Shown: piece after piece, positions 8,401 to 15,843 of the stretch | Numbering within the stretch: position 1 is the first letter of the stretch | Layout: each line of letters opens with the position of its first letter | Source: a virus | Length of the DNA stretch: 29,903 bases | Strand: one strand, 5' to 3' | Virus record (IMG/VR): IMGVR_UViG_3300035228_001474 | Location: 1-29,903 of that record | Translations under genes and position numbers: made by a program | Notes under the pieces: generated by a model | The model's database searches: none | What the model was told of the DNA's origin: nothing | What the model saw: only the letters and a program-made list of their open reading frames with translations

Positions 8401-9027
8401 ACTGTAAACATATGCTAATCCCGCTTCAACACCGTCAATATCTTCCCAATCAGGAAATGGATCTGGAATATTTTGCGCTGCAGATTGAGTTTTAACATTC
8501 CACGTTTCATTAGACATACCAATGACTAATGTAAGTAATGAAGTTGAGTTAATTGCAGCTTGAGTTCTTACTCGTACTTGAATTTTAGCATTATTTTCAA
8601 CACCAGTATTTGCGGGTCCAGTAAACCAATCAGTGTCCCAAGTTCCATCACCATCATAGTCAATACGTGCGCCAAAATAATCAGTTGCTGTATCGCCAAA
8701 AGGAATTGGAAAATTTGATGATACAGCAACAGCTGCTACAGAAGTATCAGTTAATCCAGTAACTGTAATAATGCTTTCTCCTGCACGATTACCATCACCA
8801 TAAGTATACATGGTATCTAATTCAGCACCATCTACCTTCTGAAAAGGAAATGGGTCTGGTGTTAAATCTTCAGGTTGTGTTTCAATATACCAAAAAGTAT
8901 CAAGCAGTCCAACACGAACTCTAACAGTAAGTGCTTGTCCCCAATCATCAGGAGCTTGAAACCTAAACTGTACGTAATCACCTTCGGATACGTACAGTGG
9001 TGTATTTGTAAATTGATAATCAGACAT
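5470..9027 (-). CDS. Tail fibre-like virion protein with tandem N-terminal domains and a tail-collar domain
   Basis: This is a structural fibre or baseplate-associated protein of 1185 residues. The N-terminal half (about 1-560) consists of four or five tandem beta-rich domains of 110-130 residues. Each boundary has a variant of W-x-V-x-T ... P-DPFPF ... Y-x-S, for example NETWNVKTQ, GDTWTVTTGE and TTWQVKTSDG. A phage tail-collar domain follows at about 597-670 (YPGFIECDGQELNAAQYRGL, then FRLPDYRNRKLCGTG). The C-terminal part has two HxH motifs, H770-D-H772 and H948-S-H950, like metal-binding sites in trimeric T4 fibre tips (gp12, gp37). It also has a GQGYAVGDELT segment that resembles GEGYAIGDQI in the giant protein. 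It ends KYMIKAY, similar to the other collar proteins here. Preceded by the largest gap of the block and a late-promoter-like box, it may start a transcript that includes the oxygenases. Confidence 0.88.
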   Translation of the reverse strand: MSDYQFTNTPLYVSEGDYVQFRFQAPDDWGQALTVRVRVGLLDTFWYIETQPEDLTPDPFPFQKVDGAELDTMYTYGDGNRAGESIITVTGLTDTSVAAVAVSSNFPIPFGDTATDYFGARIDYDGDGTWDTDWFTGPANTGVENNAKIQVRVRTQAAINSTSLLTLVIGMSNETWNVKTQSAAQNIPDPFPDWEDIDGVEAGLAYVYSDPVRIDGLIPDSVATFLLTNSSAQWANSSTNTTFTNGDGYEVLSGVTWNGGSGDVVNGDWVQLRVVSSTSAFGAITTNISIGDAVNGDTWTVTTGEFPDTEPSPFQFDNVDDALINTLYGSPDAPPTGISGIDPTVNIPVTLDPTNTSATEYYVRVTKADGTVGSLGSFPTTVALGDKLALFAKSAPNYGGQIRTVKINVGGVPITTWQVKTSDGPDTVASFTPPQDLTNQQPSTYVTSAPVTISGINTPIQISRLSGYDALISIDGDAATTGPRTFDPNVNTTFTLTILTSSQTPNSPESTQIQVGTGAPSNSTFVWTARTWINAPTPPSNSGTWYSIKTWKQDGYALGTVIPIMKESFLGYGDLDGDLYNPGTNLVTRVPSDIASRYPGFIECDGQELNAAQYRGLYEVIGTHYGGAVTISSENILDEDNNVVGAWTKYDGNFRLPDYRNRKLCGTGIVDSSRGSSAFLPISSSGGDIQVVGSEGGYWYFDKVDTLGTQPLEQIEGSGDNGLNSRFFSLGTVRISGLETITGSIGFSINGSITATIGPLQSLIVGVPEHDHFYFSAVSDGDEGESVVPWGAGGSGGRAGFQFAEVQSYPLKIKGSDPIDSGDIWDTWASRIQSVWTGIFINLKEYYGNDFDLRQWVQANLPAGQNVNAEYAEIQGASLGLGNDSGDDKGLTEDFTTWWLSDTSGLSGAILQNVAGLGGNQTAGVIDNKNTTFRVAGYTPSAGQTRTHSHFITENVVGNPNTDFSGGNVSGAGDPNPPLGAGLSASGQVGAVLSFQMYERRGLNEPYDDMQLVNKTIGEWTYRLAGQNYWTEPGEELIVEEEVRYRNGNNGAGTGMVINYTIQAYPSLGGSPFGDSRIRINQIVNAGQGYAVGDELTAATWSDTPGLGAEDLMVVNTVSTGNVGGVGESIPIQFTQNDLFMDMTTGTFKFSRSIKKPIPDVTMIPQRQVPILTPFHKTKYMIKAY
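7400..8900 (-). repeat. Tandem beta-domain repeats in the 1185-residue fibre (4-5 copies)
   Basis: Domain boundaries recur near 8890, 8500, 8110, 7770 and 7440, a period of about 330-390 bases. The shared pattern is W-x-V-x-T, then an acidic PD-x-x-P-x-PF stretch, then Y-x-S. The fifth copy (TFVWTARTWINAP) is degenerate. Similarity is at protein level only and boundaries are approximate. Confidence 0.65.
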
Positions 9028-9054
9028 CTTATCAGTCTATAGTTCCTGTTGTAT

Positions 9055-9062
9055 TATTTATT
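9055..9062 (-). promoter_or_regulatory. Candidate T4-type late promoter (AATAAATA)
   Basis: The only sizeable gap in the structural block (9028-9062, 35 bases) begins with AATAAATA on the minus strand, directly after the TAG stop of the 2259-residue fibre. It differs by one base from the T4 late promoter TATAAATA and fits the looser NATAAATA form described for T4-like cyanophages. The distance to ATG 9027 (27 bases) suits a short leader. AT-rich DNA makes chance matches common. Confidence 0.45.
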
Positions 9063-12000
9063 CTATGGATTTACATTCCTAACATCTACCCATCCCCCAG
9101 TATTGTTTACTCGGACTTTTATCTCATAGTCAGATGAAATTTCTACAGGAACGTCAATATCATCAACTAGAAGCATATCAGTGGTTGCACCATCCAGTGG
9201 AGATCTAACATCTGGATCATCTTTAATCAACCCTAAACTATCTGGAATTAAAATATTATTTGGTGTTCGATCAATATTAACTAGAGTTGTAAGATTTAGA
9301 ACTTCAGTTCCTGCACTTCCTGTAGCAGTAAATCTAAATTTAATTGAAGATGGTCCAATATCACTCCAAAAAGTAGACATATCAAATTCAATTTCCTGAT
9401 CATCAACTGAATTAAATGCAGGTGCTACAGGATTTAGTTCAAAACTATCTGGATGCGGAAGAGTATCATCTGTGAATACAGATGTAGGAGATGTACTTCC
9501 ATCTAGATAAGTAAAAAATACCTCTAACTTCATTTCTACATCAGAATATTCAGTAGAATAATCTAATGTAATAGTTTCAGTATTATAATCAATAGTACCA
9601 GGAGCATTAGCTTCTAAAGTAACATACTGAGAAACTATAATAGTTGCACATACTGTGTCAGAAGTTCCACCAGGACCAGTAACAGTTCCACAGAAAGTAG
9701 AGCTATCAGAAAGTTGCACTGATGTTTGTGATGTTAATAGAGTATTTGCTATATTACCACTACTCCATGTTAGTGTAGTCCCAGAACCAGCTGGTGTTGT
9801 TGCCCAATTAATTTGAGTGTTTACATTAGGTTTTCTTACAGTTTCTTGTATATTAGTATCGTTCAATAACCAGATATTAAATACTGGTTTTGGAATAACG
9901 GTAACTGTTACAGATCTAGTTTGAGTAGTACCAGTTGTACCCTGAATCGACATTGTAAATGTGGTTGTTACACTGATCGTTAAATCAGCATGACCAGTAA
10001 ACGAGACAGGATTTCCACCATTGTAGTTTGTAATTGTAACTTGAGTAACCTCACCAAATGCAACCCACGTCAACTCAAATTCTTCATCCTCTTTTACACT
10101 AGTTTTGTCGGCAGTAATAAATCCAGATGGTGGTAGATCTTTGTTGTGACCTGGGATCCAACGCTCACCACTATCACTAGTCTCAAGAACAATAACAATA
10201 CCAGCATTGCTACATGCAGTTTCAAATGCATTGTAAGATCTCTGTACATCAACCGCTCTCATGGATCCTGAAATATCCAACCACACAGAAACATATGATC
10301 CTGCAGGAACATTTTGTAACCCGCAAATATTAAACCAGTTAGAGATATTTGAAGTCTCATCATCTCTGTTTACCTGTACAGTATACGAATATGGATCATT
10401 TAAGAAATTAGAAGGTCTATTCAGGACATTAAGTCCATAAGATGGATTGCCCTGTGGAGGATCTGTACGGAATGTAGCTTGTAGCAGATAGAATGTTCTA
10501 TTTGGATAATTGTTTCTAAACGATGTCCAATCACTCTGGTGTGTTGACACTGCTGGAGATGATTCATCAATAATTGAAATACATGTAACCAAATTAGTAT
10601 AATCAACATCTTCATGATTAGAAGTCTTTACAGTATCTGGATCTGCTTCTATAACCTCTATATCTACAGGTACACTACGAGAAGAAACTGTTTCTTCTAC
10701 AAATTCTTCTTCCTCTTTAGGACCATCAAATATTCCAAATATTCCACCAACTGGTTCAGCAAGAGGTCCATATGATCTAATTTTAGTCCAATTATTATCC
10801 TGATTTATATCAACTAATATGGGGTTTGAAGCTCTAATTTCAACAGGAATATCAATATCGTTGACTTGTATGTAATCTGATACGATATCACCTTCAGGAG
10901 ATCTAACATCTGGATCATCCTTAATTAAATCTAAACTCTCTGGAATTATAATATTATCTGGTGTCTGGTCAATGTTAACGAAAACATCTTGACTTGGAAT
11001 TGTCTCTGAACCACCGTCACCACTAAGTTCTAATGAAAATCTAATTAGAGATGGACCTCTAGGTCCCCATGATGGAGTATGAGTATAAGTTCCACTAGTA
11101 TCATTATCAGGACCTTTGCCAGATTCTGCTGAGTTTGCTAATGGTAAATCTACATTTGTGACTACATTATTATCATCTAAGTCAATTGTAGTAATTCTAA
11201 ATCTTACTTTTGTGTTGGCATACTTCGCTTCCCACGTAACATTAAAACTTACAGTGCCATAATCAATTACAGATGGAGCATTAAATTCTCCCTCTGGTGG
11301 TTCATATACAACAATTTCTACACTATACTGTGGACTAGTTCCACCAAGACCACTAACTTGCAATGTATAAGTTGTAGTAATTGTGGGTGTAACACTTGAT
11401 TGAGATGATAACAATGTATTAGTAATGTTTGCTGAAATCCAAGTAAGCGTAGAACCATCTCCACTAGTAATCCAATATAATGTTACAGTTTCTCCTCTTT
11501 TAATATAATATTTGTCAGCGTAAAAATTAACTGTAGGTGGTTCATATACAATTACTTGTTTGTCTGCAGTAACACATATACCAACAAAACATGCAGTTAA
11601 AGTATAAGTTGTAGTTGAATTAGGACTAACACTTGTAGTCTTGTTAGACCCAACTGCAACAGCACCAACACCTTGATTAATCGATGCAGAATCTGCAAAT
11701 GATGTAGACCATTGTAATGTAGTAGATTGACCTCTAATAATTGCAGCTGGATTGCAAGTGAAACTAGTAATTGATGGATTTTGCAAATCATAATAAACAT
11801 TTGCGAATCCAGCGCCTGCATTTTGTGTTCCTGAATTGTTATTAAAACTACAGTAGGTACTATTATAACCAGACTGACCGCCGCCACCGCCAACACCGCC
11901 ACGGTTTTGGTCAACGCCATATGCACCACCTGCACCGCCAACACAACCACCGCCGCCGCCGCCACCACCAGATCCGTCAGGACGATCTGATGGTTCACTT

Positions 12001-15000
12001 GTATTCTTTTGACCAGTACCACCAACAGTACGATTGCTTGGATTTCCTGTTTGTAATCCTGTACCTGTCCCACCTTGAATGCCTGGTCTACCTAATGCAC
12101 CGCCTCCGCCGCCGCCGCCGCCGCCACAAACAGCAACCCATGTATTGCTAAAAGTATCGAAAATACCACTAGCACCACCACCGCCACCACCAGCGCCAGA
12201 AGATCCATTATCAGCAGAATTTCCACCCGTTCCACCACTAGCAGCACTTGAACTGCCTCCACTAGCACCAGCGCGATTTCCACCGCTTCCAGCATTTCCA
12301 CCTTCATTTCCGAGATAGAAATCTAATCTTCTAGCAGTAAAATTAGGAAAATAGATATTTGCTCTTCTTCCAGCGCCACCAGCGCCACCAGCACCATTAG
12401 CATCAGATCCACCTCCGCCACCCCGAGCAGCAGCAAGATCTACACGAACATTAATCGCATTTGAAGGGATCTGAATAGATCCAGCATATCCTCCATTACT
12501 GTTAAAAGCTTGCGCTACCTGTGTTGTTACACTCTCTGGATCTGCTTCTATAACCTCTAGATCTACAAATTCTTCTTGAGTAGAAACTGTTTCCTCTACA
12601 ATTTCTTCTACAAATTCTTCTTGAGAAGAAACTGTTTCTTCTACAAATTCTTCTTCCTCTTCAGGACCATCAAAACCAACAGGTTCAGCAAGAGCTCCAT
12701 ATGATCTAAGTTGAGTCCATTCACCAACATTATCAGTTCTTACTAAGATCGGATTTGAGGCTTTAATTTCAACAGGAATATCAATATCGTTGACTAGTAT
12801 TAAATTAGAAGTAACTGTTCCTTCTTCAGGTGATCTAATATCTGGATCATCCTTGATCTCATCTAAACTATCTGGAATTATAATATTATCTGGTGTCTGG
12901 TCAATTACAACAAATATGCTGTAATATCCACCATCATCAGGGAATTGTTGTGTTCCACCGTCTCCCTCAACATTCAACCTGAATTGAATGTATCCTGGAC
13001 CTCTATCACCCCAAGTAGGTGTATATGAAAGAGTTTCTGTACGTGTGTAATCAATAGGATCTGCATTTGCTAATGCCGTATTAGTAACTTCTAAATCAAT
13101 TGTCTCCATAACTGTTGAAACATTATCAATATCGAGATAGATTACATCTATTGTATTTGCAATATTAGCATAGTTTACAGTATATTCAATATCAAAAGTC
13201 TCTACACCGTAGTTGATGGTATCTGGAGCATCCACAGAACCTGTTGGAAGTTCAAATACATTAACTGTCAGAGTAAAGAAATCACTAAATCCACCAAGTC
13301 CATTTGCTCTAGCAGTATATTCAGTAGTTTCTTCTGGACATACAGTTACTGTACTAGTAAGAAGAGTGTTAGAAATATTTCCAGCGGTCCAAACAAATGT
13401 ATCAGCATCTCCAATAGTTCTCCACGAGAAAGTTACACACTCGCCTTTCTTAATTTCAACAGTGTAAGGAGCAGTTATATCGGGCGCTGGTGCCGAGATA
13501 CTATAAAATTCAATTTTTGGTCTATAAACAACATACAGTTCAATTCGTCCAGAACCTCCATCATTTGCTGGGGTTACACCAGCAATACCAGCAGTTTGTC
13601 CACCACCTCCGCTTACAATATTATGAGTAGTTCCTAAAGCATAAGTTTCCGAAGCTTGAAATTGTGCTCTAGTAATCGTTCCTGAAATAGCAGCACCGCC
13701 ACCTCCTCCCATACCAATAACACCAACTTTAAGTCCAGTAGTTGAAATAGTAAAACAACGAATATAACCATTAATAGCGTTCCCGTTTTGAAACCAGAGA
13801 CTTATTCCACTAGAACTTTTATAGCGATAACCTTGATACGTATAAGGTCCTTTACCAGTACCACCACCAGCAGCTTGATTACAAACACCACTAACAGAAA
13901 AAGACCAAGAATTATTTACATAAGGAGTAATAAAACTCAAATTATAATATTTTCCATTTGTTGGTCTGGATCCAGTTAATCCATCTGGAGCACCTGGATT
14001 TACATAACTCAGACTAATATCAGCACTAGAACCAGATTGACTAAAATTATGTACGTTATTTGCGTTATCAAAAACGTGATATGAAGATGAAGTATATGTT
14101 CTAGCTCCTGTAGATCCATTACCACCACCACCATTTACAGCATTACCTAATTGACGCCCTGCTCCACCACCATTGTTAGTAATATTGCTAATCGTTGGGA
14201 ATGCATATGATTGTGAATTAGTACCACTAACCATGGTGAGAGAAACACCACGACTACCCCACCCATAATCATCAGTGGCTATACCACCTTTACCAGCATC
14301 AACTACATCTCGTTTTCCTTTGTTTCCTCCTCCAGCAGTTAATCCTAAAAAAGTACTAGCAGCACCATCACCACCAGAAGTTCTTATAAATGGATCAACA
14401 CTATCATTTACATTTTCTCCTGCTCCACCACCACCCCAAATTTTGAATTGAACGTATGCTATATCAGGATCAATAGTAAAAGATCCAGAATTAAGTACTA
14501 GAGTATCTGCAGTAGTCTTTACAATAATTGGATCTGCTTCTACAACTCGAAAATCATTAGAAACTTCTTTAATTGTTTCGTCTATTTGTTCAAATTTTAC
14601 TGCTTCACTAGGTTTTTCTACAAATTCCTCTTCCTCTTCAGGACCATCAAATATTCCAAATATTCCACCAACTGGTTCAGCAGGAACTCCATATGATCTA
14701 AGTTTAGTCCATTCTCCAGTATTATCAATTCTCACCAAGATAGGATTTGAAGCTATGATTTCAACAGGAATATCAATATCGTTGACTTGTATTAAGTCAG
14801 AAGTAGCTGTTCCTTCTTCTGGTGATCTAATATCTGGATCACCTTTAAGAACATCAATAGTTCCTGGAATTGCTATATTATCTGGTGTTTGGTCAATATC
14901 AACCAAAACATCTTCCCTTGCAAGTGTTGTTGAACCACCATCACCACCAAGTTCAAATGAAAATCTAATTTCAGATGGACCTCTAGGTCCCCATGATGGA

Positions 15001-15842
15001 GTATACGTATAGGTTCCATCTCTTTCAGTGGCAGTTGCTGCAGCACCAGTTTCTGCAGAGGTTGCTTTTGGCGTCAAAGATATATTTGTGACATCATTAT
15101 TACCATCTAAGTCAATTGTAGTAATTCTAAGATTTTGTTTTGTATTAGCATACTTTGCTTCCCACTCAATGTCAAAAGTTTCATCACCATAATCAACTGA
15201 AGATGGAACAGAAATTTCACCTGTAGGCGGAGAATTGACAGTAACTGTAACTGATTTGGTAGTACTCCCACCTGCTCCAGTAACTTTACATTGGTAAATT
15301 GTTGTACTTGTAGGAGTAACGTTTTTATTCGATGTTATAAGTGTATTATTAATGTTTCCTTTAAGCCACACGAGCTTATTAGCATTTCCAGTAGTAACCC
15401 ACTTTATATTAGAACTGTCGCCAAGCTTAATAGTACTTGGAGTAGCAGTAAGCGTTACTGTTGGTGGATCATATGTACAACTTCCATCGTCAAAATCTGC
15501 ATTTGAATCTGTGTTATTAGCAGTGGAATCTGTACATCCACCAACAGGACATCCACCAGTAGAAAGTCCTGTGTGTTTACCATTTGCATTAATGCCATTT
15601 AGTTCTCCACCAGCGCCACTAAGAACCATCGCATAAACGCTAGAAAATCCTCCATTATCTGCTGAATTCCATATAGTAACCCAACCTTCTACTCCACCTG
15701 ATTCACCCCATCTACCGAATAAAGTAACATACTGTTGTGAAATTTGTGATCTTAAATTTCCACCATCAGGAACATACATCGTATAGGAAACACAATTATT
15801 TGTGTCTCCATGTTTATAATAATGAGCGGTTTGATATCCCAT
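9063..15842 (-). CDS. Giant modular tail fibre/adhesin with Ig-like, glycine-rich and vWA-like domains
   Basis: This 2259-residue virion protein is probably a host-contacting fibre or adhesin. Approximate order by residue: N-terminal domain (1-98); GCTD...DDGSC motif (102-122); Ig-like (127-202); module copy 1 (203-430); glycine-rich domain 1 (435-778); Ig-like (780-865); copy 2 (866-1100); glycine-rich domain 2 (1105-1355); two Ig-like (1355-1515); copy 3 (1516-1740); vWA-like insert (1741-1900) with D1856-I-S-G-S-M1861; two Ig-like (1901-2070); copy 4, cut short at the C-terminus (2071-2259). The Ig-like domains share GNI-NTLLTS and TTTYT strands. Each module has WGPRGPS or a variant, TPDNI, DDPD-RSP and NDIDIPVEI; copies 1-3 add an acidic EEEEEFVE linker. 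It starts one base after the previous stop (TAAAATGG). No collar domain or signal peptide is present. The mosaic build suggests frequent recombination at the host-recognition end. Confidence 0.88.
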   Translation of the reverse strand: MGYQTAHYYKHGDTNNCVSYTMYVPDGGNLRSQISQQYVTLFGRWGESGGVEGWVTIWNSADNGGFSSVYAMVLSGAGGELNGINANGKHTGLSTGGCPVGGCTDSTANNTDSNADFDDGSCTYDPPTVTLTATPSTIKLGDSSNIKWVTTGNANKLVWLKGNINNTLITSNKNVTPTSTTIYQCKVTGAGGSTTKSVTVTVNSPPTGEISVPSSVDYGDETFDIEWEAKYANTKQNLRITTIDLDGNNDVTNISLTPKATSAETGAAATATERDGTYTYTPSWGPRGPSEIRFSFELGGDGGSTTLAREDVLVDIDQTPDNIAIPGTIDVLKGDPDIRSPEEGTATSDLIQVNDIDIPVEIIASNPILVRIDNTGEWTKLRSYGVPAEPVGGIFGIFDGPEEEEEFVEKPSEAVKFEQIDETIKEVSNDFRVVEADPIIVKTTADTLVLNSGSFTIDPDIAYVQFKIWGGGGAGENVNDSVDPFIRTSGGDGAASTFLGLTAGGGNKGKRDVVDAGKGGIATDDYGWGSRGVSLTMVSGTNSQSYAFPTISNITNNGGGAGRQLGNAVNGGGGNGSTGARTYTSSSYHVFDNANNVHNFSQSGSSADISLSYVNPGAPDGLTGSRPTNGKYYNLSFITPYVNNSWSFSVSGVCNQAAGGGTGKGPYTYQGYRYKSSSGISLWFQNGNAINGYIRCFTISTTGLKVGVIGMGGGGGAAISGTITRAQFQASETYALGTTHNIVSGGGGQTAGIAGVTPANDGGSGRIELYVVYRPKIEFYSISAPAPDITAPYTVEIKKGECVTFSWRTIGDADTFVWTAGNISNTLLTSTVTVCPEETTEYTARANGLGGFSDFFTLTVNVFELPTGSVDAPDTINYGVETFDIEYTVNYANIANTIDVIYLDIDNVSTVMETIDLEVTNTALANADPIDYTRTETLSYTPTWGDRGPGYIQFRLNVEGDGGTQQFPDDGGYYSIFVVIDQTPDNIIIPDSLDEIKDDPDIRSPEEGTVTSNLILVNDIDIPVEIKASNPILVRTDNVGEWTQLRSYGALAEPVGFDGPEEEEEFVEETVSSQEEFVEEIVEETVSTQEEFVDLEVIEADPESVTTQVAQAFNSNGGYAGSIQIPSNAINVRVDLAAARGGGGGSDANGAGGAGGAGRRANIYFPNFTARRLDFYLGNEGGNAGSGGNRAGASGGSSSAASGGTGGNSADNGSSGAGGGGGGASGIFDTFSNTWVAVCGGGGGGGGGALGRPGIQGGTGTGLQTGNPSNRTVGGTGQKNTSEPSDRPDGSGGGGGGGGCVGGAGGAYGVDQNRGGVGGGGGQSGYNSTYCSFNNNSGTQNAGAGFANVYYDLQNPSITSFTCNPAAIIRGQSTTLQWSTSFADSASINQGVGAVAVGSNKTTSVSPNSTTTYTLTACFVGICVTADKQVIVYEPPTVNFYADKYYIKRGETVTLYWITSGDGSTLTWISANITNTLLSSQSSVTPTITTTYTLQVSGLGGTSPQYSVEIVVYEPPEGEFNAPSVIDYGTVSFNVTWEAKYANTKVRFRITTIDLDDNNVVTNVDLPLANSAESGKGPDNDTSGTYTHTPSWGPRGPSLIRFSLELSGDGGSETIPSQDVFVNIDQTPDNIIIPESLDLIKDDPDVRSPEGDIVSDYIQVNDIDIPVEIRASNPILVDINQDNNWTKIRSYGPLAEPVGGIFGIFDGPKEEEEFVEETVSSRSVPVDIEVIEADPDTVKTSNHEDVDYTNLVTCISIIDESSPAVSTHQSDWTSFRNNYPNRTFYLLQATFRTDPPQGNPSYGLNVLNRPSNFLNDPYSYTVQVNRDDETSNISNWFNICGLQNVPAGSYVSVWLDISGSMRAVDVQRSYNAFETACSNAGIVIVLETSDSGERWIPGHNKDLPPSGFITADKTSVKEDEEFELTWVAFGEVTQVTITNYNGGNPVSFTGHADLTISVTTTFTMSIQGTTGTTQTRSVTVTVIPKPVFNIWLLNDTNIQETVRKPNVNTQINWATTPAGSGTTLTWSSGNIANTLLTSQTSVQLSDSSTFCGTVTGPGGTSDTVCATIIVSQYVTLEANAPGTIDYNTETITLDYSTEYSDVEMKLEVFFTYLDGSTSPTSVFTDDTLPHPDSFELNPVAPAFNSVDDQEIEFDMSTFWSDIGPSSIKFRFTATGSAGTEVLNLTTLVNIDRTPNNILIPDSLGLIKDDPDVRSPLDGATTDMLLVDDIDVPVEISSDYEIKVRVNNTGGWVDVRNVNP
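9066..9630 (-). repeat. Fibre module copy 4 (truncated, forms the C-terminus)
   Basis: This is the last copy of the beta domain plus DDPD-RSP segment (NILIPDSLGLIKDDPDVRSP). It ends VRNVNP before the SYG-AEPVG stretch and acidic linker found in the other three copies. Boundaries are approximate. Confidence 0.7.
10140..10622 (-). other. vWA-like insert domain with DISGSM (MIDAS-like) motif
   Basis: This segment between module copy 3 and the next Ig-like domain contains SYVSVWLDISGSMRAVDV, a hydrophobic strand ending in the D-x-S-G-S pattern of von Willebrand A metal-ion-dependent adhesion sites. A helix-like QRSYNAFETACSNAG and the strand IVIVLE follow. An earlier CISIIDESSPA strand has a similar shape. 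The domain is only about 160 residues, so the fold is not certain. Confidence 0.5.
10640..11295 (-). repeat. Fibre module copy 3
   Basis: This copy has the beta domain, NIIIPESLDLIKDDPDVRSP, NDIDIPVEIRASNP and a GGIFGIFDGPKEEEEFVEE linker. It shares an exact 42-base stretch with copy 1 and an exact 35-base stretch with copy 2. Boundaries are approximate. Confidence 0.8.
10720..10761. repeat. 42-base exact direct repeat, copy in module 3
   Basis: These bases are identical to 14641-14682, about 3.9 kb away in the same gene and the same frame. They encode the AEPVGGIFGIFDGP stretch. Confidence 0.9.
11780..12530 (-). other. Glycine-rich fibre domain 2
   Basis: An opening strand pair (SIQIPSNAINVRVDLAAARG) leads into dense glycine tracts (up to nine in a row), as in phage glycine-rich adhesin domains. 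Comparable tracts form polyglycine-II helix bundles in T4-like gp38 adhesins. GC content rises sharply here from runs of GGC codons. Confidence 0.7.
12106..12125. repeat. CCG/GGC trinucleotide microsatellite inside glycine-rich domain 2
   Basis: Twenty bases of uninterrupted CCG repeat on the plus strand read as six consecutive GGC glycine codons on the minus strand, followed by GGA GGC GGT. A tract like this can change length by slippage in steps of one glycine without shifting the frame. Confidence 0.9.
12545..13245 (-). repeat. Fibre module copy 2
   Basis: This copy has the beta domain, NIIIPDSLDEIKDDPDIRSP, NDIDIPVEIKASNP and an expanded acidic linker with repeated EEFVEE/VETVS-type units. 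It lacks the GGIFGI stretch before FDGPEEEEEFVE that copies 1 and 3 keep. Boundaries are approximate. Confidence 0.8.
13510..14540 (-). other. Glycine-rich fibre domain 1
   Basis: This is a second, longer glycine-rich domain. It opens SFTIDPDIAYVQFKIWGGGG, the strand-then-glycine pattern of phage glycine-rich domains. Later tracts include GGGGAAISG and VSGGGGQTAG, and it closes with a strand (RIELYVVYRPK). It is less repetitive than domain 2 and holds aromatic-rich segments between glycine tracts. Confidence 0.65.
14540..15235 (-). repeat. Fibre module copy 1
   Basis: This copy has the beta domain, NIAIPGTIDVLKGDPDIRSP (with KGDPD where the others have KDDPD), NDIDIPVEIIASNP and GGIFGIFDGPEEEEEFVE. 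It shares an exact 42-base stretch with copy 3 at 14641-14682. Boundaries are approximate. Confidence 0.8.
14641..14682. repeat. 42-base exact direct repeat, copy in module 1
   Basis: This is the partner of 10720-10761. Exact DNA identity, including third codon positions, suggests recent duplication or gene conversion between modules. Confidence 0.9.
15477..15539 (-). other. GCTD...DDGSC motif (calcium-loop-like) near the fibre N-terminus
   Basis: Residues 102-122 run from GCTDSTANN through the aspartates of NADFDDGSC. This matches the G-C-x-D-x-x-A-x-N...A-x-x-D-D-G-S-C motif repeated in many secreted Bacteroidetes and marine phage proteins. Two cysteines bracket an aspartate-rich loop that could bind calcium. 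Only one copy is present. Confidence 0.75.
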
Positions 15843-15843
15843 T

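Noticed and set aside
11597-12073. Minus-strand 158-residue frame rich in V, L and A
   Set aside because: It is an alternate frame of the glycine-rich domain (GGT/GGC read as GTG/GTA). It could pass for a membrane protein but lies inside the real gene.
12079-12318. Plus-strand proline-rich frame (PPPPPPPPP)
   Set aside because: This is the complement of the GGC glycine codons in the fibre. A proline-rich protein here would be an artefact of the same repeat.
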